This document shows, in pieces, positions 54,969-64,000 of a stretch of 64,000 nucleotides of DNA. The notes under the pieces were generated by a model. The model was not told the DNA's origin. It saw only the letters and a list, made by a program, of their open reading frames with translations, and made no database searches. Source of the stretch: Gammaproteobacteria bacterium (GTDB lineage Bacteria; Pseudomonadota; Gammaproteobacteria; Pseudomonadales; Azotimanducaceae). The stretch's first letter is position 1; each line of letters opens with the position of its first letter. The stretch spans positions 1-64,000 of the forward strand of contig SMWF01000019.1 of the NCBI GenBank assembly GCA_004357385.1, given 5' to 3'. The translations under genes were made by a program, and so were the position numbers.

Positions 54969-56938
54969 GGAACATTCGGGGGTTCGAGCGTTGTGCCGCG
55001 ATACGCCGCAGTGCCGGGCTGATCGCGGCGCTGTTGCTAGCCGGTTGTGCTGCGCAGCCGTCCCACGAGCAGCGTGGCAGTCTGCGCATTGAAGGCGCAG
55101 GCCAGCCTAACGCCCAGCGCCAGGCTGCGCTGAAGGCCTACCAGGACGTACGTGGCGCCCGATTCCGGGGTTGGTTGAACGAATCTGCGTTGGTCGCAAC
55201 CCGCTTCGGTGAGCTCACGCAGCTGCACCGCGTCGCACGACCGCTGGGCATGCGCGAACAGCTCACGTTCGGCGCGCAGCCCGCCAGCCTGGCGTGGCCG
55301 CCACCGGTGGCAGATGCGCAGGGCTTTGTGTTTGCCAGCGATGTGGGTGGGTCAGAGAACTATCAGCTGTTCTGGTTCGATCTGGCCAGTGGCGCGGCGA
55401 CGCTGCTCACGAATGGACGTTCGAGGTACACCGGGGTGCGCTGGTCGCGCAGTGGCGCGTTGTATGCCTACAGCACGACAGAGCGCAACGGGCGCAGCTG
55501 GGATATCCATGTGCGCGCGCCCGGGGGCGCTCCTCGTGTTGCCCTGGAAACTGACGACGTCGGCTGGTACGTCCAGGACATCGCGCCGGGCGATGAGCGG
55601 CTGCTGCTCAGCCGCTACGTGTCGATCGGGGAGACCTATCTCTACGAGTTGAGCCTCACTGGCGGAGGATTGCGCGCGCTGCTCGATACCCACTCGAAAA
55701 TCGGTATTGGGGATGCGCGGTACGCGCGTGACGGTGCGGCGGTGTACTTCAGTTCCGATCTGGGGGGCGAGTTTCGTCGTGTGCAGCGGCTGGATCTCGC
55801 CACTGGTCGGATCGAGGCGTTGACCGACGCGATCCCCTGGGACGTTGAAGCGTTTGCGGTTGCACCGGATGGTGGGACTCTGGCGCTGGTCGTCAATGAA
55901 CGTGGTTTGAGCCGGCTTGCGCTGTTAACCCTGCCGGAACGTCGGCTGCTGGCACTGCCGGAACTGCCGGTGGGTGTCATCTCAGGCCTGGCGTTCAGTT
56001 CCGCCGGCGACCGGCTGGGATTCACGCTGAGTGGCCCGCAGACGCCTTCGGATGCGTTCAGTGTGGATCTCTCGACCCGCAAACTGCGTCGTTGGACGCG
56101 CAGCGAGATGGGCGGGATCGAGGCGGACAGTCTGGTGGTGCCCGAGCCGTTCGAGTTCGACACGTTCGACCTGGGCAGGGATGGATCCGTGCGTCGCGTA
56201 CCCGCGTTTGCCTACCGCGCGGCCGGCCCCGGGCCGCATCCCGTCGTGATAAACATTCATGGTGGACCGGAAAGTCAGCACCGGCCGAGGTTCCGGCACT
56301 TTACCCAGTATCTGGTCGCCGAACTGGGAATCACGGTGATCGCACCCAACGTGCGCGGCTCATTCGGCTACGGCAAGCACTACCTCGGTCTGGACGACGG
56401 ATTCGCTCGGGAGGATTCAGTGCGCGACATCGGCGCGCTGCTCGACTGGATCGCCGGGCAGGAGGATCTGGACGTCCAGCGGGTCGCCGTGCTTGGCGGT
56501 TCTTACGGTGGCTACATGAGCCTCGCGAGCATGGTCCACTATCCCGACCGGCTGCGGGCCGGGGTCGACCTGTTCGGGATCTCCAACTTCGTCACCTTTC
56601 TCGAGGGAACGAAAGCCTACCGGCGCGACTTGCGCCGGCGTGAGTACGGCGACGAACGCGACCCCGAGATGCGTAGTTTTCAGGAGCGCATCGCGCCCCT
56701 GAACCAGGTGGACCGGATCGCCGGTCCGTTGCTCATCTACCAGGGCCTGAACGACCCGCGCGTGCCTGCCGGCGAAAGCGAGCAGATGGTAGCGGCGCTG
56801 CGCGCACGCGGGATACCGGTGTGGTACATCGTCGCCGCGGATGAGGGGCATGGCATGCGGCGTCGCTCCACCCGTGACTACGTCTACTCGGCCACCGCGG
56901 AGTTTCTCGCGCGGTACCTGCTGGATGAGCCCGAGTGA
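54965..56938 (+). CDS. S9 family prolyl oligopeptidase-like lipoprotein
   Basis: A 657-residue serine peptidase of the S9 family with a lipoprotein signal peptide: lipobox LLAGC with the lipidated Cys at residue 28. A beta-propeller (about 60-390) precedes the hydrolase domain with GGSYGGYMS (Ser), LNDPRVP (Asp) and DEGHGM (His). It would sit in the periplasm, anchored to a membrane. The only start near folA is TTG 54965, which overlaps its stop. Peptide substrates are unknown. Confidence 0.88.
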   Translation: MRNIRGFERCAAIRRSAGLIAALLLAGCAAQPSHEQRGSLRIEGAGQPNAQRQAALKAYQDVRGARFRGWLNESALVATRFGELTQLHRVARPLGMREQLTFGAQPASLAWPPPVADAQGFVFASDVGGSENYQLFWFDLASGAATLLTNGRSRYTGVRWSRSGALYAYSTTERNGRSWDIHVRAPGGAPRVALETDDVGWYVQDIAPGDERLLLSRYVSIGETYLYELSLTGGGLRALLDTHSKIGIGDARYARDGAAVYFSSDLGGEFRRVQRLDLATGRIEALTDAIPWDVEAFAVAPDGGTLALVVNERGLSRLALLTLPERRLLALPELPVGVISGLAFSSAGDRLGFTLSGPQTPSDAFSVDLSTRKLRRWTRSEMGGIEADSLVVPEPFEFDTFDLGRDGSVRRVPAFAYRAAGPGPHPVVINIHGGPESQHRPRFRHFTQYLVAELGITVIAPNVRGSFGYGKHYLGLDDGFAREDSVRDIGALLDWIAGQEDLDVQRVAVLGGSYGGYMSLASMVHYPDRLRAGVDLFGISNFVTFLEGTKAYRRDLRRREYGDERDPEMRSFQERIAPLNQVDRIAGPLLIYQGLNDPRVPAGESEQMVAALRARGIPVWYIVAADEGHGMRRRSTRDYVYSATAEFLARYLLDEPE

Positions 56939-57987
56939 GTCCGGTCCGGCTCGCGTTGTGTGTCAATCCGATGTCGGGCCGCGACGTTCGTCGGTTGGCG
57001 GCGCGGGCGTCGAACATGACCCATGAAGCGAAGCGTGACATGGTGGCCCGGGTCGCCGCGGGTGCGGAGGCGGTTGGCGTCACCGACCTCTACATCAGCC
57101 GGGAACCCTTCCGAATTGCATCACTCGCGCTGCAACACATGGGGCTCGATCTCCGGGTTCACGTGGTCGATACTGAGATCAGCAATGATGCCCGGGACAC
57201 GGAACGGGCGCTGCACGCATTCATCGAAGCCGGTTGCACCACCGTTGTCACGCTCGGCGGTGACGGCACCAACCGGGCGCTGGTCCGAGCCCATTCGGAC
57301 CTCCAACTGGTGCCGTTATCGACCGGGACGAACAATGTTTTCCCGACCCTGATCGAACCGACCATCGCCGGCATGGTGGCCGGTATGGCGGCGGCGGGTC
57401 GGCTATCCGAGGGCGAGTTCGCCGCCAGGTGCAAAGTCCTGCGCGTCAGACTCTCGAACTCGGCTACCGCGTCTGTCCCGGACGAGGCACGGGACACGGG
57501 CGAGGAAGAGGTGCAGCGGGAGGTGGTCGAAGACGTGGGTCTGATCGACGCGGTACAGCTGCGCGATGATCACATCGGTAACCTGTTGCCCTTCGACGCG
57601 CAGCGCATCGAACGGATTCTGCTGACCCGCGCTGAGCCCGACGCAATCGGCATGTCGCCGATCGGTGGCTTCGTCGACGTCGTCGATGCGGCGGACGACT
57701 GCGGTCTGCTCGTCGAGATGGGCCCCGGGCAGAAGTTTCTAGCACCGCTCTCGCCGGGGTTGTTCCGGGAGGTGTCGGTGCGCGAGGTCACCCGCATCCC
57801 GTTCGGGGTGCCGGTCACGTTCAGTGGCCCCGGGGTACTGGCCCTGGACGGTGATCGTGACTACAAATTAGGCGCCACGCGCAGCGCCACCATCACCATT
57901 GCGCGCGACGGCCCGCAGGTGTTCGACGTGGCCGCCGCAATGCGTCACGCGGTACGCCACGGTATGATCGGCCCGCCATCGCGCTGA
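56935..57987 (+). CDS. ATP-NAD kinase-like protein of the AcoX family
   Basis: A 350-residue protein with the NAD-kinase/diacylglycerol-kinase fold: CVNPMSG at the N-terminus, the GGDGTNR phosphate loop and PLSTGTNNVF. It resembles AcoX, which accompanies acetoin operons and has no settled function. The true NAD kinase NadK is a different group. It overlaps the peptidase stop by four bases (GTGA) and is nine bases before fabV. Confidence 0.75.
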   Translation: MSPVRLALCVNPMSGRDVRRLAARASNMTHEAKRDMVARVAAGAEAVGVTDLYISREPFRIASLALQHMGLDLRVHVVDTEISNDARDTERALHAFIEAGCTTVVTLGGDGTNRALVRAHSDLQLVPLSTGTNNVFPTLIEPTIAGMVAGMAAAGRLSEGEFAARCKVLRVRLSNSATASVPDEARDTGEEEVQREVVEDVGLIDAVQLRDDHIGNLLPFDAQRIERILLTRAEPDAIGMSPIGGFVDVVDAADDCGLLVEMGPGQKFLAPLSPGLFREVSVREVTRIPFGVPVTFSGPGVLALDGDRDYKLGATRSATITIARDGPQVFDVAAAMRHAVRHGMIGPPSR

Positions 57988-57996
57988 GCCAGCTTT

Positions 57997-59178
57997 ATGA
58001 TCATCAAACCCCGCATTCGCGGTTTCATCTGCACCACTGCGCATCCGTTGGGGTGCGCCGCCAATGTCGATGCGCAGATCGGCTATGTGACCGGTCAGGT
58101 GGGAATCGCCGATGGCCCCAAGCGGGTTCTGGTCCTCGGGGCCTCCGGGGGTTATGGGTTGGCGTCGCGCATCGTCGCGGCGTTCGGTTGCGGCGCGTCG
58201 ACGTTGGGTGTGTCCTTCGAACGGCCACCCCGGGACAGCCGCACGGCTACTGCGGGTTGGTACAACAATCACGCGTTTCAGGCGCGTGCGACGGCCCAGG
58301 GGTTGTACGCGAAAACGCTTGATGGGGACGCTTTTTCCGACGAATTGAAACAGCAGGTGATCGACGCGATCGCCGCGGATCTCGGGCAGATCGACCTGCT
58401 CGTCTACAGCCTCGCCTCACCGGTTCGCCAGCACCCGCGGACCGGTGAACTGCATCGCTCGGTCATCAAGCCGTTAGGCGAAACCTTTCACGTGAAGACG
58501 TTGAACGTGGACAAGGGGATCGTCCATGAGGTCGACCTCGAGCCTGCGGACAAAGCCGAAACCGAGGCTACGGTGGCAGTCATGGGGGGTGAGGACTGGG
58601 AGTACTGGATCAACGCGCTGGCCGAAGCGGGTTCGCTTGCCAATGGCTTTCGTACCGTGTCGTACACCTATATCGGTAGCGAGCTGACCTGGCCGATTTA
58701 CTGGCACGCCACTCTGGGCAAAGCCAAGGAAGACCTGGATCGTGCGGCGGCCGCGATCTCGGCGCGCTTGGGCGATGTCGATGGCACCGCACAGGTGACG
58801 GTCCTCAAGGCGGTCGTCACCCAGGCGAGTTCGGCGATTCCGGTGGTACCGCTGTACAACACGCTGCTGTTTGCCGTCATGAAGGACCAGGGCAGTCACG
58901 AAGGCTGTATCGAACATGTCTACCGGCTTTTTGTCTCGGGCCTGTACGGCGCATCGTCCGAGATCGACGACGTGGGCCGATTGCGGCTGGATGGTTGGGA
59001 ACTCGCGTCCGTGGTGCAGGACGAAGTGCTGCGGCGCTGGTCGGTGGTGTGCACTGAAAACCTTGAAGAACTGGGTGATCTCGAAGGATTTCGCGCCGAT
59101 TTTCTGAGGTTGTTCGGGTTCGGCATGGAAGGGGTCGATTACACCGCGGACCTGGATCCGATGTCTTCCGAATTGTAG
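57997..59178 (+). CDS. fabV: Enoyl-ACP/CoA reductase FabV
   Basis: FabV reduces trans-2-enoyl-ACP with NADH in fatty acid synthesis and is insensitive to triclosan, unlike FabI. The 393-residue protein begins IIKPRIRGFICTTAHPLGC and has GASGGYGLASRI for NADH. The FabV-type catalytic Y-x8-K is present in IYWHATLGKAKEDL. No fabI is in the window. It is nine bases after the AcoX-like gene. Confidence 0.95.
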   Translation: MIIKPRIRGFICTTAHPLGCAANVDAQIGYVTGQVGIADGPKRVLVLGASGGYGLASRIVAAFGCGASTLGVSFERPPRDSRTATAGWYNNHAFQARATAQGLYAKTLDGDAFSDELKQQVIDAIAADLGQIDLLVYSLASPVRQHPRTGELHRSVIKPLGETFHVKTLNVDKGIVHEVDLEPADKAETEATVAVMGGEDWEYWINALAEAGSLANGFRTVSYTYIGSELTWPIYWHATLGKAKEDLDRAAAAISARLGDVDGTAQVTVLKAVVTQASSAIPVVPLYNTLLFAVMKDQGSHEGCIEHVYRLFVSGLYGASSEIDDVGRLRLDGWELASVVQDEVLRRWSVVCTENLEELGDLEGFRADFLRLFGFGMEGVDYTADLDPMSSEL

Positions 59179-59223
59179 CGTCAGCGCCTGCGGCGTACTG
59201 CCCGGCGGGCTAATCGCTGCTTT

Positions 59224-60522
59224 ATGGCCACCCGGAATTTCCGCGATGGTCTGCCCATGGCGGGACATGAATCCGCGCAACACCATTGGCTGAAGGTAAT
59301 CAGCGCGCGCTTCCGCCTGGGTGGCTGTGCCGGCGCAGTGCTGATCACGCTGGCACTGCTGCCGGATGCCCAGGCGCGAACCGGGGCCGCAATTGCGGTC
59401 GCGTACTTGCTGGCCGCACCCTGGGTCTTCTCTCGGATTGACAGGGCACTTGGAATCGGCGCGCGTGCCGGAACCCTCGAGTGCCTGCTGACGGCATGGG
59501 TGCTGGGCTGGTGCGGCCTGCCACTGGCACAGGTCATTGCGATTGGCGGGTTGCTCCTGATCGGCTTGACCGCGCGGGATGGCCCCCGTGCGGTGGTCAT
59601 CGCGATGCTTTCGGTCGTTGCCGGCTGGGGTTGTGGCCGGCTGCTGTCGGATCTGCCACAGCTGGCACCGGGACATGGGCTGGGCACGCTGAGCGTGCTG
59701 CTTACGTTGAGTTTCTGCGCTCCGATCGCGGCCATGGCGCATCTGGCGATCTTGCGTCAGCGGCGGGCCAGGGCGGTATTGCAGACCCGGGTCGAGGGCT
59801 TGGGGGAAGTGGCGGAGGTGTTGGCGGCGTATCTGCCCGACAGGTTGCGTGTGCGATTGTTCGGGCACGAGTTGGAACCCACCCTGGAACGGCGCTGGGT
59901 AACCGTCTGCTTTATCGATCTGGTCGGGTTTACTGCCCTCGCGGATCGCATTGCTCCGGAAAGCGTGATTGATCTGTTGCAGGATTTTACCGCGGCGATG
60001 CTTCGCCTCAGCGACCGGCATGACGCGGTGTTGGATAAGTTTCTGGGTGATGGCATGTTGTTGTTCTTCACCGCCGATGGCCTTGAACAGCGCGCGGCGC
60101 AGGCCCGGGCCTGCATCGCGTTGCTCGACGACCTGCACCCAGCTATCGAGGATCTTGAAACGCGTTGGCAGGCGCGTGGCATGCGCATGTCACTGGGCGT
60201 CAGTTGCGGGGTTGCGTCGGGCTACTGCAGCGTGGGTGACATCGGCAACGCCGCCCGGCGGCACTACACGGTGGTGGGCGGACCGGTAAATCTCGCGAGC
60301 CGCCTGCAACAGCTCGCGGAACGCGATGATGCGTATCTGGATGGCGCGACCGCGAGCCTCGCCGCGGAGCCACGGCTGCGCGACGCCGGCCAATGCCCGA
60401 TCAGGGGTCTGTCCGACCGGGTGGCGGTGTTCGTCCTGTGCTTGCGCGAGCGAGCGGCCGATGTCACGTCGGTGGCCGCTTCCGCTGCGACCTCCGGGTC
60501 TGATAAGGTGCGCCGGGTTTGA
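59224..60522 (+). CDS. Membrane-bound class III adenylate cyclase
   Basis: A 432-residue protein with an N-terminal membrane domain of about six hydrophobic segments (residues about 30-180, MASE2-like) and a C-terminal class III nucleotide cyclase domain. The metal-binding Asp residues are in CFIDLVGFTALADR and DKFLGDGMLLFF. This is the layout of CyaB of Pseudomonas aeruginosa, whose cAMP output is driven by Pil-Chp. Adenylate rather than guanylate specificity is inferred. ATG 59257 is an alternative start. Confidence 0.87.
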   Translation: MATRNFRDGLPMAGHESAQHHWLKVISARFRLGGCAGAVLITLALLPDAQARTGAAIAVAYLLAAPWVFSRIDRALGIGARAGTLECLLTAWVLGWCGLPLAQVIAIGGLLLIGLTARDGPRAVVIAMLSVVAGWGCGRLLSDLPQLAPGHGLGTLSVLLTLSFCAPIAAMAHLAILRQRRARAVLQTRVEGLGEVAEVLAAYLPDRLRVRLFGHELEPTLERRWVTVCFIDLVGFTALADRIAPESVIDLLQDFTAAMLRLSDRHDAVLDKFLGDGMLLFFTADGLEQRAAQARACIALLDDLHPAIEDLETRWQARGMRMSLGVSCGVASGYCSVGDIGNAARRHYTVVGGPVNLASRLQQLAERDDAYLDGATASLAAEPRLRDAGQCPIRGLSDRVAVFVLCLRERAADVTSVAASAATSGSDKVRRV

Positions 60523-60584
60523 ACCCACCGAGGCAGGCTTGCGATGGTTGATCGGAGCTTCGCTGGCTGTCCAACGGACCCGAC

Positions 60585-61616
60585 GTGAGCGAACAGATCT
60601 CCGTATTTTTAAGAGCCTGTCGCGGCGAACCGGTGCCGCACACGCCGATCTGGCTGAACCGCCAGGCCGGCCGGTACATGCGTGAGTATCACGAGGTGAA
60701 AGGTGACCTGCCGAGCCTCGCGTTCTTCAAGGATCCGGAACGCGCTGCGCGCGTGACGCTCGATGCCCAGCGAATTCTAGGGGTCGATGCCGCCATTCTG
60801 TTTGCGGACCTGCTGCCGATTCTGGAGCCCATGGGGATGTCGCTGGATTACCTTCCCGGGACTGGGCCGGTGTTTGAACGGCCGCTGCGTAACGCCGCGG
60901 ACATCGATGCCCTGCGCGTGGTTGTGGCCGAACAGGACACCGCGTACATCGGCGACACTGTCGCCCGAATCCTGGACGATCTCCCCACCGATATTGCGCT
61001 GATCGGATTCGCTGGTGCACCGTTCACCCTCGCGTCGTACGCGGTCGAAGGCCGTGGCTCGCGCAACTACGTGTGGGTGAAGAAACTCATGTACGAACAG
61101 CCCGAGCTGTGGGATCGGCTGATGCAGAAACTGGTCGACAGCGTCGCCAGCTACGTCGCACTGCAGATCGCCGCAGGGGTGCACGCCGTCCAGCTGTTCG
61201 ACAGCTGGGTGGGCTGCCTGTCGCGGGCGGACTACCTTCGCTACGTCGCTGGGCACACCCGCAACCTGATGGCGAAGATCCGCGGCACGGTGCCGATCAT
61301 CTACTTTGCAGCGGGCAATGGGCACCTGCTTCGGGACATGTTCGCAACCGGGCCCGACGTGATGGCGCTGGATTGGCGCACTCCGCTGCGCGAGACCTGG
61401 GACGAACTCGGTGTCACGGCCGTGCAGGGTAATCTGGACCCGATCGTGTTGTGTGCCGATCGCGCCACCGTGGCGGAACAGGCCAGCGCGATTCTGACGG
61501 AGGTCGGTGGACGGGACGGCCACATCTTCAATCTCGGCCATGGGATCATCCCGGAAACTCCCGTGGACAATGTGAAGTTTCTGGTCGATTTCGTGCACGA
61601 GCAATCGGCGCGCTGA
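60585..61616 (+). CDS. hemE: Uroporphyrinogen decarboxylase, atypical type
   Basis: HemE decarboxylates uroporphyrinogen III to coproporphyrinogen III. The 343-residue protein starts with GTG 60585 and keeps the catalytic N-terminal RQAGRYM and the Asp in LFADLL. Many blocks (GFAGAPFTLASYAVEGRGSRNY, QLFDSWVGCLSRADY, AVQGNLDP, FNLGHGIIPETPV) look like HemE of Planctomycetes, Acidobacteria or myxobacteria rather than enteric or pseudomonad HemE, which reads GFSGSPWTLATYMVEG and FDTWGG. It ends 41 bases from the convergent ilvD. Confidence 0.92.
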   Translation: MSEQISVFLRACRGEPVPHTPIWLNRQAGRYMREYHEVKGDLPSLAFFKDPERAARVTLDAQRILGVDAAILFADLLPILEPMGMSLDYLPGTGPVFERPLRNAADIDALRVVVAEQDTAYIGDTVARILDDLPTDIALIGFAGAPFTLASYAVEGRGSRNYVWVKKLMYEQPELWDRLMQKLVDSVASYVALQIAAGVHAVQLFDSWVGCLSRADYLRYVAGHTRNLMAKIRGTVPIIYFAAGNGHLLRDMFATGPDVMALDWRTPLRETWDELGVTAVQGNLDPIVLCADRATVAEQASAILTEVGGRDGHIFNLGHGIIPETPVDNVKFLVDFVHEQSAR

Positions 61617-61657
61617 TTCCACATCTCTACGTTGGGGGGAGTCTTCGGGCTCGCGCC

Positions 61658-63349
61658 TTACGGTGGGGTGGTTATGGCGCCGGTGCTTGCGGAGCTGACC
61701 AGATGGGCGTATTTGGCCAGTGCGCCGCGCGTGGCATACGGCTCGGGTGGGGTCCAGCCCTTCCGGCGTGACGCAAGGGTTGCGTCGTCCACCAGCAGAT
61801 TGATCTCCCGCGTTTCGGCGTCGACGGTGATCTGATCGCCGTCCTCGACGAAGGCCAGCGGGCCACCGACGAACGCCTCGGGGGTGATGTGGCCGATCAG
61901 GAAGCCGTGGGAACCGCCGGAGAAGCGGCCGTCGGTAATCAGCGCGACGTCCTGTGAAAGCCCCTGGCCGTTGATCGCGGAGGTCGGGCTCAGCATTTCG
62001 CGCATGCCCGGACCCCCCTGGGGGCCTTCGTAACGAACCACCACGACGTCGCCGGCTTTGATCAACCCGTCGAGAATGGCCTTCATCGCGGCTTCCTCTC
62101 CGTGAAACACGCGTGCGGTACCGGTGAAGCGCGAACCTTCGTGTCCGGTGATCTTTGCCACTGCACCGTCCGGCGCCAGATTACCGTAGAGGACCACCAG
62201 GTGGCTGTCCGGCTTTATCGGATTATCGAAAGGTCGGATGATCTGCTGTCCGTCCGGGTAATCTTCCACCTCGGCCAGGTTCTCAGCCATGGTTCGGCCG
62301 GTTACCGTCAGACAATCACCATGCAGCAGCTTTGCGTCCAGCAGACGCTTCATCAGCGGCTGGATGCCGCCGATCGCAATAAGCTCGGACATGCTGTATT
62401 TACCTGCTGGACGCATGTCGGCCAGTACCGGTACGCGTGCACCAATTCGGGTGAAGTCGTCCAGTTCCAGGGAGACATTGGCTTCGTGAGCGATGGCCAG
62501 CAGGTGCAGCACCGCGTTGGTCGACCCTTCCAGTGCAATTGCGACGGTGATCGCGTTCTCGAACGCTTCAGTGCTGAGAATGTCGGATGGCTTGATGCCG
62601 CGTTCGATGAGGTTCATGACGGCGGCGCCGGCGTTGTAGCTGTCGTTGCGCTTGTGTTCGGAAACCGCCTCCTGGGCAGAGCTGTTGGGCAGCGACAGAC
62701 CCAAGGCTTCGATCGCCGACGCCATGGTATTGGCGGTGTACATCCCGCTGCAGGAACCTGGCCCCGGAATCGCGGTGGTTTCGACGTTTTTCAGTTCGAG
62801 ATCGGAAACCCTGCCGGCCGCATGACCGCCGACGGCTTCGAACACGGAAATGATATCCAGCTTGTCGGGCCCCCCGGGTTGTATGGTGCCCCCGTAGACG
62901 AATACGCTCGGCCGATCCAGTCGTGCGATGGCCATGGCGCACGCAGGCATATTCTTGTCGCAGCCGCCGATCGCAACGAATCCGTCGAAGCCCTGGGCGC
63001 CGACCACGGTCTCAATGGAGTCCGCGATGACTTCGCGGGAGACCAGCGAATAGCGCATGCCCGGCGTGCCCATCGAGATGCCGTCCGACACCGTGATCGT
63101 GTTGAACAGAACGCTCTTGGCGCCGGCCTCATCCGCGCCCATCGCTGCGGCCTCGGCCAGGGCGTCGATGTGCATATTGCAAGGCGTGACCATGTTCCAG
63201 GTCGAGGCGATGCCGACCTGCGGCTTGCTGAAGTCCGCGTCCGTGAACCCCACCGCGCGCAGCATGGCACGGCTCGGTGCCTGGTCGACACCGTCGACGA
63301 CGATCGAGGAGTAGGGACGTCTTCTGTCGGGCCCTCTTTCATTAGTCAT
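61658..63349 (-). CDS. ilvD: Dihydroxy-acid dehydratase
   Basis: IlvD makes the 2-oxo acids of valine and isoleucine from dihydroxy acids with an Fe-S cluster. The 563-residue protein is the short type (probably [2Fe-2S]), not the 616-residue E. coli [4Fe-4S] type. It has [40 protein letters not shown] and the C-terminal [19 protein letters not shown]. Its start lies within the last codons of argA (8-base overlap). Confidence 0.96.
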   Translation of the reverse strand: MTNERGPDRRRPYSSIVVDGVDQAPSRAMLRAVGFTDADFSKPQVGIASTWNMVTPCNMHIDALAEAAAMGADEAGAKSVLFNTITVSDGISMGTPGMRYSLVSREVIADSIETVVGAQGFDGFVAIGGCDKNMPACAMAIARLDRPSVFVYGGTIQPGGPDKLDIISVFEAVGGHAAGRVSDLELKNVETTAIPGPGSCSGMYTANTMASAIEALGLSLPNSSAQEAVSEHKRNDSYNAGAAVMNLIERGIKPSDILSTEAFENAITVAIALEGSTNAVLHLLAIAHEANVSLELDDFTRIGARVPVLADMRPAGKYSMSELIAIGGIQPLMKRLLDAKLLHGDCLTVTGRTMAENLAEVEDYPDGQQIIRPFDNPIKPDSHLVVLYGNLAPDGAVAKITGHEGSRFTGTARVFHGEEAAMKAILDGLIKAGDVVVVRYEGPQGGPGMREMLSPTSAINGQGLSQDVALITDGRFSGGSHGFLIGHITPEAFVGGPLAFVEDGDQITVDAETREINLLVDDATLASRRKGWTPPEPYATRGALAKYAHLVSSASTGAITTPP

Positions 63350-64000
63350 GGGGGTTGGTCAGCCTTTTCAATACAATGTGTGAACCGCGTTGGTGATTGT
63401 AGATCTGTTGCTGGGATTTCGGCAGATCGGTGATGTCAGCGTCGTTGAAACCCCGCTCGAGGAACCACTCGCGGGCTTGCGTGGTCAAGGCAAACAGGGT
63501 GCCTATGCCAGCGCCACGAACCTGGCTCTCCGCCTTGTGCAGCAGCCGGTCGCCGAGGGATCTGTCGGTGGCGTGACTGTCGCGATACGCTGGGTGGGTC
63601 GCCAGACATGCAAGTTCGGCCATGTTGTCCGCCGCGTATGGATACACTGCACAGCAGCCGATGATGATGCCGTCGAGCTCCGCGACTAGAAAGCGATCGA
63701 TCTCCTGCTCAAGCCGCTCGCGGGGTCGTTTCACCAGCGCGCCTTCGACTTCGATCGGGCGAATCAACTCTGCAATCCCGGCAACGTCGTCGATGCCGGC
63801 GGGACGGATGTGGCGGAACTCCTGTTCGCTGACCTGCGTGCCGGAACCCGCTGCCGTGAACAACTCTTCGAGCAACGCGCCATCGTCCGCATAGGAGACC
63901 AGATGGGCCCGATCCACGCCGGCGCGTACGGTGCGCAGCAGTTCGGTTAGCCGCATTCGCGTCACGGGGTTGAGCTCGGTCTCGCTCAGCAGGGCCTCCA
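63342..64000 (-). CDS. argA: N-acetylglutamate synthase (C-terminal part, cut by window edge)
   Basis: ArgA makes N-acetylglutamate, the first step of arginine synthesis. Only the last 219 codons are in the window; the frame stays open to base 64000, so the N-terminal amino-acid-kinase part is outside. The visible part is the GNAT acetyltransferase domain ([24 protein letters not shown]-like [60 protein letters not shown]). A GTG at 63965 could be misread as its start. It overlaps ilvD. Confidence 0.92.
   Translation of the reverse strand, partial: EALLSETELNPVTRMRLTELLRTVRAGVDRAHLVSYADDGALLEELFTAAGSGTQVSEQEFRHIRPAGIDDVAGIAELIRPIEVEGALVKRPRERLEQEIDRFLVAELDGIIIGCCAVYPYAADNMAELACLATHPAYRDSHATDRSLGDRLLHKAESQVRGAGIGTLFALTTQAREWFLERGFNDADITDLPKSQQQIYNHQRGSHIVLKRLTNPHD

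Noticed and set aside
58474-60138. Open frame of 554 codons on the minus strand
   Set aside because: It lies fully antisense to fabV and the cyclase, both with clear motifs. Its composition (many Gln, Arg, His) is typical of a GC-rich shadow frame, and no domain is recognisable.

Overview
The window is a dense, GC-rich piece of a gammaproteobacterial chromosome. It holds about 64 protein genes and one RNA gene. Nearly all are core genes in orders typical of Pseudomonas and its relatives: coaD/rsmD/ftsYEX/rpoH; trmB, hemW-rdgB-DUF4426-metW-metX-yggT-proC-yggS; pilTU; ruvX-yqgE-tonB-gshB beside the pilGHIJ-chpA-chpC cluster; fau-6S RNA-zapA-ygfB-pepP-ubiH-gcvTHP; rpiA/ilvA; rppH-ptsP-lgt-thyA-folA; ilvD/argA. 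No IS element, prophage, CRISPR array, tRNA or rRNA was seen. The split glycine decarboxylase (gcvPA/gcvPB), FabV and the short-type IlvD fit a non-enteric gammaproteobacterium; the species cannot be named from the sequence alone.

Layout. 1-5.9 kb: rsmD-coaD diverge from ftsY-ftsE-ftsX, then rpoH behind a near-perfect CIRCE operator (an HrcA site), DUF423 and trmB. 6-12 kb: an eight-gene minus-strand operon, yggS to hemW, with touching or overlapping genes. 12.1-14.3 kb: pilT and pilU, the retraction ATPases. 14.3-17.2 kb: gshB, a TonB-like gene, yqgE and ruvX. 17.4-26.8 kb: the type IV pilus chemosensory (Pil-Chp) operon, with a strongly shortened PilJ and a 2054-residue ChpA hybrid kinase, but no pilK or chpB. 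26.8-29.5 kb: metK-metF-rsmE. 29.7-35.2 kb: tkt, pgk, a hydrolase and an FAD oxidase. 35.2-39.6 kb: rpiA and ilvA diverge; then def with a 22-bp tandem repeat at its stop codon, fau, 6S RNA, zapA and a small coiled-coil gene. 39.6-47 kb: a shrunken ygfB, pepP, one ubiquinone-type hydroxylase and the glycine cleavage genes. 47-64 kb: a DUF255 protein, rppH-ptsP, NRDE, lgt-thyA-folA with a lipoprotein peptidase and an AcoX-like kinase, fabV, a membrane adenylate cyclase, an atypical hemE, ilvD and the 3' part of argA.

Several parts probably work together. PilT/PilU, PilG/H/I/J, ChpA/ChpC and possibly the TonB-like protein serve twitching motility. The membrane adenylate cyclase at 59-60 kb is the kind of enzyme (CyaB) that Pil-Chp drives in Pseudomonas. 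GcvT/H/PA/PB, MetF, MetK, Fau, ThyA and FolA form a one-carbon/folate/methyl network.

No wholly new multi-gene system is evident. The strongest unusual signals are CIRCE control of rpoH, the PilJ without a periplasmic domain, a dispersed 9-bp tandem repeat family at three loci (between pilT and pilU, in chpA and in gcvPB), the 22-bp stop-codon repeat of def, a non-ATG start for ftsE, and a hemE that looks foreign.
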